From: Pedobacter sp. UBA2067
Lineage (GTDB): Bacteria; Bacteroidota; Bacteroidia; Sphingobacteriales; Sphingobacteriaceae
Direction: 5' to 3'
Assembly (NCBI GenBank): GCA_002333205.1
Contig: DDAD01000110.1
Location: 13,644 to 21,649, forward strand
DNA: 8,006 nt
Shown: in pieces, positions 1 through 7,300 of the stretch
Layout of the letters: every line of letters starts with the position of its first letter
Position numbering within the stretch: position 1 is the stretch's first letter
Made by a program: the position numbers and the translations under genes
Notes under the pieces: model-generated
Told to the model about the DNA's origin: nothing
The model's input: the letters and a program-made list of their open reading frames with translations, nothing else
The model's database searches: none

Positions 1-1
1 G

Positions 2-166
2 GATGCCGCAGATGACGGCTCTTTATCGCTTTACGCCATGCAGAAGAACATTCCATACATCAATGTGGAAGTGCAGCATGGGCATCAGTTGCAAAACCTG
101 CAGCTCATCGAAACTGCTGTGAAGGTTTTAAAAGCAACTTATCCGGAGCTATTTACATCCAGATAA
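2..166 (+). CDS. 3' end of a gene, possibly an M14-like zinc peptidase/amidohydrolase (partial)
   Basis: An open frame enters from the left edge and gives 54 residues ending in FTSR before a TAA stop at 164-166. The segment has DDGSLSLYAM, then IPYINVEVQHG, then an amphipathic helix-like end (LIETAVKVLKATYP). A pattern of G-S...Y-A...IP...(I/V)E(V/L)..G followed by a C-terminal helix is seen near the end of M14-type carboxypeptidases and related desuccinylase/amidohydrolase folds, where the Glu is the catalytic base. On that reading the Glu of NVEVQHG would be that residue, but this is inference from one short stretch. The start and any zinc ligands lie outside the window. The gene converges on the FKBP gene with only 22 bases between the stop codons. 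That it is coding is fairly sure; the family is a guess. Confidence 0.6.
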   Translation, partial: DAADDGSLSLYAMQKNIPYINVEVQHGHQLQNLQLIETAVKVLKATYPELFTSR

Positions 167-188
167 GTTGCGGATTTATCTAAACTAC

Positions 189-677
189 TTATTTAACGTC
201 AACTAAAGTAATATTGAAATCCAGAATGGAGTTAGCTGGAATGGAACCTGTTGCTCTGTTCCCATACCCATAGTAAGAAGGAATAATCAATCTGATCGTA
301 CCACCCTTTTGAATTAAAGGCACGCCGATTTGCCAGCCTGTAATTACACCGCCTAGTGGAAAAGCAACCGGTGCTTTACCTTCCGTGGTGTCAAATGTGG
401 CGGTGTTTCCTAATACCCGGCCAGAATAGTCCGCTGTTACGGTTGTACTTGGCTTGTATTCTACAGATCCGGAACCAGGATTGATGATCTGGTAAAATAT
501 GCCGGATTCATGTTTAGTTGCAGTGATGTTGTTTTTAACAATATACGCCCTGATCGCAGTTGTGTCTGTATCAAATTGCGCAGCGACATCGAAGTTATCA
601 TTGCTACTATTTTTTTTACATGCTGCCAGACCTGCTGCAACGCACACGAACAATAAAAGAGATTTAATTTTCTTCAT
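189..677 (-). CDS. FKBP-type peptidyl-prolyl cis-trans isomerase, lipoprotein
   Basis: This is a predicted envelope prolyl isomerase that catalyses cis-trans isomerisation of X-Pro bonds to help fold exported proteins. Residues 1-19 form a lipoprotein signal peptide (MKKIKSLLLF, then a hydrophobic core) ending in the lipobox LAAC, with Cys20 as the lipidated residue. A polar linker and short helical region (about 21-65) lead to an FKBP domain (about 66-162). Residues lining the FKBP active site are visible: Tyr84 in TADYSGRV, Phe95-Asp96 in TFDTT, Val111-Ile112 and Trp115 in VITGWQIG, the PSYYGYG loop at 133-139, and Phe154 in LDFNITL. At 162 residues it is a normal single-domain lipoprotein FKBP. 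The residues after Cys20 are KKNSSN, without the acidic residues of the Bacteroidota surface-export signal, so a periplasm-facing anchor is more likely. No Shine-Dalgarno is seen. A TAnnTTTG element ends 5 bases before the ATG. Confidence 0.93.
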   Translation of the reverse strand: MKKIKSLLLFVCVAAGLAACKKNSSNDNFDVAAQFDTDTTAIRAYIVKNNITATKHESGIFYQIINPGSGSVEYKPSTTVTADYSGRVLGNTATFDTTEGKAPVAFPLGGVITGWQIGVPLIQKGGTIRLIIPSYYGYGNRATGSIPANSILDFNITLVDVK

Positions 678-682
678 AATTT

Positions 683-690
683 CAAAGATA
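683..690 (-). promoter_or_regulatory. Candidate Bacteroidota -7 promoter element for the FKBP gene
   Basis: On the - strand the bases read TATCTTTG, an exact match to the TAnnTTTG -7 consensus used by the Bacteroidota primary sigma factor. Only 5 bases separate it from the ATG, so transcription from it would start at or just before the start codon. I see no convincing -33 TTTG-type partner upstream, where the sequence is occupied by the T-run of the neighbouring terminator. The match is exact but short. Confidence 0.4.
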
Positions 691-703
691 AAACTATTGC
701 CAT

Positions 704-734
704 AAAAAATGCGCTATCCATTCGAATAGCGCAT
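704..734 (-). terminator. Intrinsic terminator of the arsR-OYE operon
   Basis: A perfect 9-bp stem pairs ATGCGCTAT (709-717) with ATAGCGCAT (726-734) around an 8-base loop. Read on the - strand, the stem is followed at once by TTTTT (complement of 704-708). It lies 17 bases past the stop codon of the oxidoreductase gene and just upstream of the FKBP gene, so it should end the operon transcript and insulate the FKBP gene from read-through. On the + strand the stem is followed only by CTTTAT, so it is mainly one-directional. Confidence 0.85.
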
Positions 735-751
735 CTTTATCGTTGTTGTAT

Positions 752-1852
752 TTATAGCAACTGTGCTAGTGCTTCTTTAGTAAAGCCTTTCAGATCAGCA
801 GTGTGATGGTTTTTCACCTTTTCCGTCCAGTTTGGATCGGCAAGAATTGCACGTCCTACGCCAACCAGATCAAAATCACCACGATCCATTCTGCGCAGCA
901 ACTCATCCAACGATGAAGGTGCTGAGCTCTCTCCGGCGAATGCAGCAAGGAACTCTCCGGTTAGACCCACTGAACCTACAGTGATGGTGGCTTTGCCGGT
1001 AACTTTTTTCGCCCAACCTGCAAAATTCAGGTCCGAACCTTCAAATTCAGGCTCCCAGAAGCGACGCTGCGAACAATGGAAAATGTCTACTCCGGCATCT
1101 GCCATCGGTGTAAGCCAACGTTCCATTTCTTCAGGTGTTGCTGCAAGTTTATTATTGTAGGCTGATGGCTTAAACTGTGATAGACGAATGATTACGGCGA
1201 AATCCTCACCTACAGATTTTCTTACTTCTTTGATAACCTCAATCGCAAAACGACTGCGCTCCGATAGTGTCTTTCCACCATAGATGTCTGTACGTAAATT
1301 GGTCGGTTCCCAGAAAAACTGGTCGATTAAGTATCCATGTGCACCATGAATTTCCACACAGTCAAAGCCAAGTTTTTTAGCGTCGGCTGCAGCGCGTCCA
1401 AATGCAGCGATCGTATCGGCAATATCTGCATCCGTCATTGTATTGCCGTTTTTAAAGTCTGGGCGATTTAATCCTGATGGACCTTCAAAAGGTGTAGAAG
1501 GAACCCAACCGGAAGGATGATTATCCATAATCCCCATGTGCCAGATCTGAGGCCCCATTTGTCCACCGGCCGTATGTACTGAATCGATAACATGCTTCCA
1601 GCCATCTAGTGCTGCTGATCCATAGAAATGTGGTATGGCCGGGTCGTTTGATGACGAAGGACGGTCAATAACCGTACCCTCAGAAAGGATCAATCCAACC
1701 TCACCTGCTGCGCGTCTGCTATAGTATGCCGCAACATCCGATGTCGGTACACCTTCAGGTGAAAAGGAGCGGGTCATGGGTGCCATGACAATTCTGTTTT
1801 TAATATTCAAAGATTTCAAACTAAAAGGTTTGAAGAGGCTTTCGTTATTCAT
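752..1852 (-). CDS. Old Yellow Enzyme family NAD(P)H:flavin oxidoreductase (ene-reductase)
   Basis: This is an FMN-dependent cytosolic oxidoreductase of the Old Yellow Enzyme (OYE) family, which use NAD(P)H to reduce activated C=C bonds in enones, quinone-like compounds or, in some members, nitro compounds. The 366-residue protein has the usual length of a single TIM-barrel OYE. Visible signatures are the N-terminal NRIVMAPMTRS with Thr27, QIWHMG with Gln102 and His105, the substrate-anion pair His169/His172 in IHGAHGYLIDQF with Tyr174 as proton donor, RTDIYGG (187-193), Arg223 in the IIRLS strand, and the phosphate-binding end VGSVGL (292-297) plus GVGRAILADPNW (331-342). The His-His pair puts it among the HxxH rather than HxxN members. 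It lies 21 bases downstream of the arsR-like gene, with no promoter element between, and a strong terminator follows. Physiological substrate unknown; detoxification of reactive electrophiles is the likely role. Confidence 0.94.
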   Translation of the reverse strand: MNNESLFKPFSLKSLNIKNRIVMAPMTRSFSPEGVPTSDVAAYYSRRAAGEVGLILSEGTVIDRPSSSNDPAIPHFYGSAALDGWKHVIDSVHTAGGQMGPQIWHMGIMDNHPSGWVPSTPFEGPSGLNRPDFKNGNTMTDADIADTIAAFGRAAADAKKLGFDCVEIHGAHGYLIDQFFWEPTNLRTDIYGGKTLSERSRFAIEVIKEVRKSVGEDFAVIIRLSQFKPSAYNNKLAATPEEMERWLTPMADAGVDIFHCSQRRFWEPEFEGSDLNFAGWAKKVTGKATITVGSVGLTGEFLAAFAGESSAPSSLDELLRRMDRGDFDLVGVGRAILADPNWTEKVKNHHTADLKGFTKEALAQLL

Positions 1853-1873
1853 ATGTATATTGTTATTAAAATA

Positions 1874-2173
1874 TTATAGTTCTGTACCCAAATTTTCCAG
1901 TAGTGCTTTAATCCCAGCTTCATCACGGCGATAATAGGTCCATTGGCCAACCCTAACGGAACTGACCAATCCGGCTCGCTGTAGAATGGAAAGATATTCC
2001 GACACCGTAGATTGTGTCAAACCAGCTTTGCGCTGTATTTGCCCAACGCATACGCCATGCTCAAAGCCAGCTCCACCTTGTTCTGGAAAGTTAAACTCGG
2101 GGTCCTTTAGCCAGCTTAAGATCTGCATGCGGCTCCGATTGGAGAGCGCTTTAAAAATATCGACCTGATCCAT
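1874..2173 (-). CDS. ArsR-family winged-helix transcriptional regulator
   Basis: A 99-residue DNA-binding protein with the ArsR/SmtB winged helix-turn-helix fold. FKALSNRSRMQILSWL (7-22) is the family's opening helix pair, CVGQIQRKAGLTQSTVSEYLSILQRAGLV (42-70) is the HTH with recognition helix at about 53-65, and VRVGQWTYYRRD (73-84) is the beta wing. The classical metal-site motif ELCVCDL is absent and the protein has a single cysteine, Cys42, at the start of the HTH. Metal sensing is therefore unlikely; a thiol-based or ligand-based response to electrophiles is possible but inferred. It is the first gene of the operon with the oxidoreductase, and an inverted repeat lies over its own promoter, which fits autorepression. 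No Shine-Dalgarno is present. The ATG at 2171-2173 is favoured because the fold begins at residue 3 and a -7 promoter element ends 4 bases upstream. Confidence 0.93.
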   Translation of the reverse strand: MDQVDIFKALSNRSRMQILSWLKDPEFNFPEQGGAGFEHGVCVGQIQRKAGLTQSTVSEYLSILQRAGLVSSVRVGQWTYYRRDEAGIKALLENLGTEL

Positions 2174-2177
2174 GTTG

Positions 2178-2185
2178 CAAAGGTA
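2178..2185 (-). promoter_or_regulatory. Candidate -7 promoter element of the arsR-OYE operon
   Basis: The - strand reads TACCTTTG, an exact TAnnTTTG match, followed by CAAC and then the arsR ATG. The spacing suggests a transcript starting at or within a few bases of the start codon. No clear -33 element is visible about 20 bases upstream, so the promoter may be weak or activator-dependent, or the match may be fortuitous. Confidence 0.45.
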
Positions 2186-2205
2186 TATCGAATTTTCCCG
2201 ATATA
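2184..2205. promoter_or_regulatory. Inverted repeat, candidate ArsR-type operator
   Basis: TATATCG (2184-2190) and CGATATA (2199-2205) form a perfect 7+7 inverted repeat with an 8-base AT-rich spacer, 22 bases in all. An AT-rich dyad of this size near the start of an arsR gene is typical of ArsR-family operators. Its left end overlaps the TAnnTTTG element by two bases, so a bound dimer would block RNA polymerase. The link to this regulator is inferred from position. Confidence 0.55.
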
Positions 2206-2266
2206 TCTATTTGTTCTGGAGAGATGACAATCCACTGAATAAAGCACAGTGGCCAAAGTTTATCAC

Positions 2267-2278
2267 GCATTCGAATGC
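2267..2278. repeat. Perfect 12-bp palindrome GCATTCGAATGC
   Basis: The sequence equals its own reverse complement over 12 bases, and the symmetry stops immediately outside. It lies 141 bases before glgE and 94 bases before the arsR start. It could be an operator half of a regulator acting on either operon. No copy of the full 12-mer was noticed elsewhere in the window; the inner ATTCGAAT also occurs in the loop of the terminator near 720-727, probably by chance. Confidence 0.4.
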
Positions 2279-2418
2279 TATAAATACGAATCTTATTACG
2301 TGCTTAACCAGTTTAAAACCTGCTGATTATCAGTATTAATTCGGTTTAATGAAGATTCTGGGGGTTTACAAAACATTCAACTGGCTATCGGATTTATATA
2401 GTAACCAATTTTCAGTAG

Positions 2419-4365
2419 ATGATAAAAGCAAGCGGTAAAACAAGAGTTATTATCAGTAATGTAAAGCCTGTCGTTGAAGGGGGCTTGTACCCCGCCAAGG
2501 CAGTTATTGGCGACACCATCACTTTTTCAGCAGATGTTTTTGGCGATGGCCATGATGCCATCGCAGCCAGCTTATATATCAGAAATGCAGCAGTAAATGA
2601 GGTCACTGAAGTACCCATGGTATTTCAGATCAACGATTTCTGGACAGTGGAATATACTTTCATTCAAACCGGAATGCATACGTTTTGGATAGAAGGTTGG
2701 GAAGATCATTATACCAACTGGAAAAAAGGATTAAAAAAGAAATTCGAGGCTGGCCAGGATGTTGGGGTGGAATTACAAATTGGCTTGTCACTTCTTGAAA
2801 AAGCGGCCGCCGTACTACTAGAACAACAGGCAGCCATCCAAAACTGGGCGGAGCGCATTAGTCAGGCAGATTCGCAGGCAGCAGCCGTAGAACTCGCCTT
2901 AGATGAAGAACTTGCCACTTTGGTATATCCTTACCGGTCAGCAGATATCATCAGCTCATCGCCAGTCTATCAACTTGAGATTGAACGCAAACGAGCTGCA
3001 TTCAGCACCTGGTATGAATTGTTTCCGCGTTCAGCGGCTAAGGAGCCTGGCCGCCATGGAACTTTCAAAGATGTGATCAGTTTGCTTCCGCGGGTTGCGC
3101 AAATGGGATTCGACGTGCTGTATTTCCCCCCAATTCATCCCATCGGTGAAAAGAATCGTAAAGGAAAAAACAACTCGCTTGTAGCAACAAAAGAGGATCC
3201 AGGCTCACCCTGGGCCATCGGCAACCGGAAAGGGGGGCATAAAGCCATACACCCGCAACTTGGAACGCTTACCGACTTTAAAAAACTTGTGGTCGCCGCA
3301 AAAGGCATGGGCATTGAGATCGCCATGGACATTGCTTTCCAATGTGCACCCGACCACCCATATGTCAAGGAGCATCCGGAGTGGTTTATTTGGCGTCCTG
3401 ACGGTACGGTGCAATACGCCGAAAACCCGCCTAAAAAGTACGAGGACATCCTGCCGTTCAATTTTGAAACAGATGATTGGGAAAACCTTTGGAACGAGCT
3501 TAAAAGCGTTATAGACTATTGGATAGATGCCGGAGTGACCGTTTTCCGTATTGATAATCCACACACCAAGGCGTTCCGCTTTTGGGAATGGACCATCGGG
3601 GAAGTCCGGAACAAACATCCGGAGGTGTTGTTTCTGGCAGAAGCATTCACCCGTCCCAGGGTAATGGAGCGCCTGGCCAAAGCTGGCTTTAACCAATCAT
3701 ATACCTATTTCACCTGGCGGAATTCTAAAAAGGAACTGGAAGAGTATTTAACCGAGTTGACCAAGACGGAAATGAGGTACTATTTCCGACCGAATTTCTG
3801 GCCAAATACCCCGGATATCTTGCCACCAGCATTGATCAGCGGCGGAGAAAATGCACACATTACACGACTGATCCTTGCCGCAACCCTTTCTTCAAGTTAT
3901 GGGGTGTATGGTCCGGTCTATGAATTTGGGATCAATACACCACATGGTGCTAAAGAAGAATATGTAGATAACGAAAAATATGAAATTCATCATTGGGACT
4001 GGGATAAGTACACGCGGATCCGGGAAATCATGATCAGGATAAACCGGATACGCAAAGAAAATCCGGCCCTTCAAAGTACCTGGAACATTGAGTTTGCAGA
4101 AACCAGCAGCGATCAGATCATCTGCTATGTAAAAGTTGATCCAGTAACCAATAACAGGCTCATTATCGCTGTTAATATGGACTTCTGGAATACGCATTCC
4201 GCAATGGTCAGAATTCCAGAAGCGATGCTTGGCCTTAGCCCAGGTGCGGGCTACCGCGTACATGATCTTCTTAGTGGCGACGAATACCATTGGCAGGGCG
4301 AGTGGCAGTATGTGGAACTTAACCCATACTTAATGCCTGCACACATTTTTAGAATAGAACAATAA
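2419..4365 (+). CDS. glgE: Alpha-1,4-glucan:maltose-1-phosphate maltosyltransferase
   Basis: GlgE is a cytosolic GH13 enzyme that moves maltosyl units from alpha-maltose 1-phosphate to the non-reducing end of alpha-1,4-glucan, releasing phosphate. The 648-residue protein has normal GlgE length and architecture: an N-terminal beta domain (about 8-115) opening with VIISNVKPVVEGG and YPAKAVIGD, a helical insert (about 120-195), the (beta/alpha)8 barrel and a C-terminal beta domain (about 560-648). Catalytic residues are visible: nucleophile Asp379 in FRIDNPH, acid/base Glu408 in LAEAFTRP (29 residues later, as in Streptomyces GlgE), and Asp466 in NTPDIL. NPPKKYEDI (336-344) matches the loop that binds the phosphate of maltose 1-phosphate. 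An in-frame TAG directly before the ATG fixes the start. It leads the cluster, 12 bases ahead of treS-maltokinase, whose kinase makes its donor. No Shine-Dalgarno is evident. Confidence 0.97.
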   Translation: MIKASGKTRVIISNVKPVVEGGLYPAKAVIGDTITFSADVFGDGHDAIAASLYIRNAAVNEVTEVPMVFQINDFWTVEYTFIQTGMHTFWIEGWEDHYTNWKKGLKKKFEAGQDVGVELQIGLSLLEKAAAVLLEQQAAIQNWAERISQADSQAAAVELALDEELATLVYPYRSADIISSSPVYQLEIERKRAAFSTWYELFPRSAAKEPGRHGTFKDVISLLPRVAQMGFDVLYFPPIHPIGEKNRKGKNNSLVATKEDPGSPWAIGNRKGGHKAIHPQLGTLTDFKKLVVAAKGMGIEIAMDIAFQCAPDHPYVKEHPEWFIWRPDGTVQYAENPPKKYEDILPFNFETDDWENLWNELKSVIDYWIDAGVTVFRIDNPHTKAFRFWEWTIGEVRNKHPEVLFLAEAFTRPRVMERLAKAGFNQSYTYFTWRNSKKELEEYLTELTKTEMRYYFRPNFWPNTPDILPPALISGGENAHITRLILAATLSSSYGVYGPVYEFGINTPHGAKEEYVDNEKYEIHHWDWDKYTRIREIMIRINRIRKENPALQSTWNIEFAETSSDQIICYVKVDPVTNNRLIIAVNMDFWNTHSAMVRIPEAMLGLSPGAGYRVHDLLSGDEYHWQGEWQYVELNPYLMPAHIFRIEQ

Positions 4366-4377
4366 GCATATACAACG

Positions 4378-7300
4378 ATGGCTGAAAAAAATAACCGGAT
4401 TGACGAAAACCTACTTTGGTACAAAGACGCAATCATCTATGAACTCCACATTAAGGCCTTCCGCGATGGGAACTGTGATGGTATAGGCGACTTCAAAGGC
4501 CTTATTGAGAAAATTCCTTACCTGGCAGATCTTGGTGTCACCGCGATCTGGCTCCTTCCATTTTATCCCTCACCGCTTCGTGATGATGGGTACGACATTG
4601 CCGATTATTATAATATTAATCCTTCTTATGGGGATATTAAACAGTTCAAAACCTTCCTAAAGGAGGCACATAAGCGTGGCTTAAAGGTAATTACGGAGTT
4701 GGTCATCAACCATACGTCAGACCAGCATCCTTGGTTCCAACGCGCCAGAAAAGCTCCGAAAGGTTCTAATCACCGTGACTATTACGTGTGGACTGACGAT
4801 CCTACAAATTTTAAAGATGCAAGGATTATTTTTCAGGATTATGAAACCTCAAACTGGACCTGGGATCCTGTAGCCAAGCAGTATTTTTGGCACAGGTTCT
4901 TTCACCATCAGCCGGATCTGAATTTTGATAACCCTGCCGTACAGCAGGAAGTGATTAAAGTTATGGATTATTGGTGTAAAATGGGCGTCGATGGCTTCAG
5001 GCTGGACGCTGTTCCATACCTTTTTGAACGCAACGGCACAAATTGTGAAAACCTGCCAGAGACGCATGCATTTCTTAAGAAACTTCGCAAGTATGTTGAT
5101 GATCATTTTCCGGGTACACTGCTACTTGCGGAGGCAAACATGTGGCCAGAAGATTCAGCAGCGTATTTTGGTGATGGCGACGAGTGTCAGATGAACTATC
5201 ACTTTCCATTAATGCCAAGGATGTTTATGGCTTTGCAGATGGAAGATAAATACCCGATTACAGATATTTTCGATCAAACTCCTGCGATTCCTGAAAATTG
5301 TCAATGGGGGATATTCCTCCGGAACCACGACGAGCTCACGCTGGAAATGGTAACGGACGAAGAGCGCGATTACATGTACAAGGTTTACGTGAAAGATCCT
5401 AAAGCCAGGATAAACCTGGGGATACGGCACCGCCTGGCACCATTACTTGAAAATAATCGCAGGAAGATTGAGCTCATGAACTCCTTACTATTCACGCTTC
5501 CTGGCACACCTGTGATCTACTACGGAGATGAGATCGGTATGGGCGATAACTTCTATCTGGGCGACCGGGATGGCGTACGCACACCGATGCAGTGGCATTC
5601 GGATCGTAATGCCGGTTTCTCTGAAGCCAATCCGCAACAGCTCTATTTACCTTTGATTCTTGATCCGCAATTCCATTATGAATCTGTGAATGTAGAACTG
5701 CAATCCCGTAATACTTCGTCTCTGCTCTGGTGGATGAAACGCGTGATCAGCACCCGCAAGAAATACAAAGCATTGAGCCGTGGTGATATGAAGTTTGTTC
5801 AAAGTGAGAATGCAAAGGTTTTTGCCTTTACACGAACCTTTGAGGATGAAACCATGCTCATTGTGGCTAACCTATCCCGATTTGCACAGGTTGCAGAACT
5901 CGACCTCGACGCCTTCAAAGGTTATGTCCCGGTAGAGATTCTGAGCCGTAACCGTTTTCCACTAATCCGGGAGGATATCCCATATTTCTTTACGCTTGGC
6001 GCCTACGCTACGCAGAGCTTCATTCTGGAAAAAGTGCATCCGGAACTTGAAAATGACGTACAAATCCATACCATCAAAATGAGTAAATGGAAGGATCTGC
6101 TTAAACCAGAGGTTATTGCGCAATTGGAAACAGAAATACTTCCAAAGTACATGATGCGTTTACGCTGGTTCGGCGGTAAGGGCAGGGGTATGGAGAACGT
6201 AAAAATAATTGATCATGCAACCGTTCCAATGCAGGAAAGTAATGCATTTGTGCTGTTGCTGGAAGTGTCGTATCGAGATGGCCTGCCAGATATGTATCAG
6301 ATTCCGGTAGCCTGTGGCCTTGGCCAGTTCTCTTACAAACTTCAGGATAATTGTCCGCAGTCGGTCATCGCATTCCTGAACCTGGATGGTGAAGAAGCGG
6401 TGTTATACGATGCGATTTATGGCATTGATCTGCAGCAAAGCATACTGACCAATATGGCCAGCAACCATCACGTGCCACAAAACCGTTCAGAGTTGATATT
6501 CCACGGGAACAAAGTACTCCGTAAACACGTGCAGGCGAATCCAAAAACCAAACCTCGCGTGATCTCTGCAGAGCAAAGCAATACGTCAATAACTTATGAC
6601 AATACCTTTTATCTGAAGATATACAGAAAAGTAGATCGTGCGATAAACCCCGATGTCGAGCTTAGCCGTCACCTGAGTGAAACTGCTGGTTTCAAACATA
6701 CACCAGGCTATATTGGTGCCATCGAATGGAAGTTCGGCAAGGAAACAATGGTTTTGGGTATGATGCAGGAGATGGTAAAAAGTACCAGCGATGGCTGGGC
6801 CTACATGCTTGACAGGCTGGATGATTTCAACGAAAAGATTTTATCCAATACCGATGCCACCTTTGTGATGCCGGAGCTGATTGGATCGCTGTCGGCACCT
6901 GCAGTGTTTGAGGAAGTTCCCGCTGCGCTCCAGGAGTTACTTGAAGCAAGTGTTGCAGAGAACTGCCATCTATTGGGGCAACGAACCGCAGAAATGCACC
7001 TCGCACTTGCACACGACACCGATAACCCTGCTTTCTCCCCCGAGCCTTTCTCCCTGCACTACCAGCGTTCCCTGTTCTCTTCTTTACAGTCACTGGTTCG
7101 GGTAGCCTTCTCCAGCCTGAGTAAGAACCTGAAATCGCTGGATCCAGCGATCCGGGCGGAAGCAGAGGAGGTGCTCAGTATGAAGACCGAAATATTAAAT
7201 ATTTTAAAGCAAGTCTACAGCCGTAAGATCGATGTTAACAAGATCCGGATTCATGGAGATTTCCACTTAGGACAGGTCCTGTTTACGGGTAAGGACTTTT

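Larger units (their letters stand above)
2174..2418. other. Divergent intergenic region between arsR and glgE
   Basis: This 245-base AT-rich region must carry the promoters for both the leftward arsR-OYE operon and the rightward glucan operon. The arsR end holds the -7 element and inverted repeat. The middle holds a 12-bp palindrome. On the glgE side I find no TAnnTTTG match and no convincing sigma70-like pair, so the glgE promoter stays unlocated. The last codon-sized triplet before the glgE ATG is an in-frame TAG, so no coding sequence extends into the region. I see no open frame, RNA gene or clear terminator here. Confidence 0.6.

Noticed and set aside
161..181. 6+6 inverted repeat AGATAA/TTATCT with a 9-base loop between the convergent genes, a possible terminator
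   Set aside because: The stem is short and AT-rich, overlaps the stop codon, and no T-run follows on either strand.
499..705. 68-residue + strand open frame opposite the FKBP gene
   Set aside because: It lies antisense to a well-recognised lipoprotein FKBP and has no family features or start context of its own.
2323..2333. Small dyad CTGATTATCAG upstream of glgE
   Set aside because: The arms are only 4 bases, which is expected by chance in AT-rich intergenic DNA.
2365..2400. TTTACA and TATATA as a sigma70-type promoter for glgE
   Set aside because: The spacing is about 24 bases, too long for a -35/-10 pair, and Bacteroidota promoters use a different consensus.
3135..3696. Long antisense open frames within glgE, 108 and 163 residues
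   Set aside because: They are shadows of the conserved GlgE barrel; their sequences show no domain pattern.
3892..4290. 132-residue antisense open frame in the 3' part of glgE
   Set aside because: It is fully inside glgE on the other strand, with no recognisable motif or promoter.
5990..6090. Possible separate maltokinase gene starting at an internal Met near residue 568 of the treS fusion
   Set aside because: The frame runs unbroken through the junction with no stop, and TreS-Mak fusions are well known, so one fused protein is the simpler reading.
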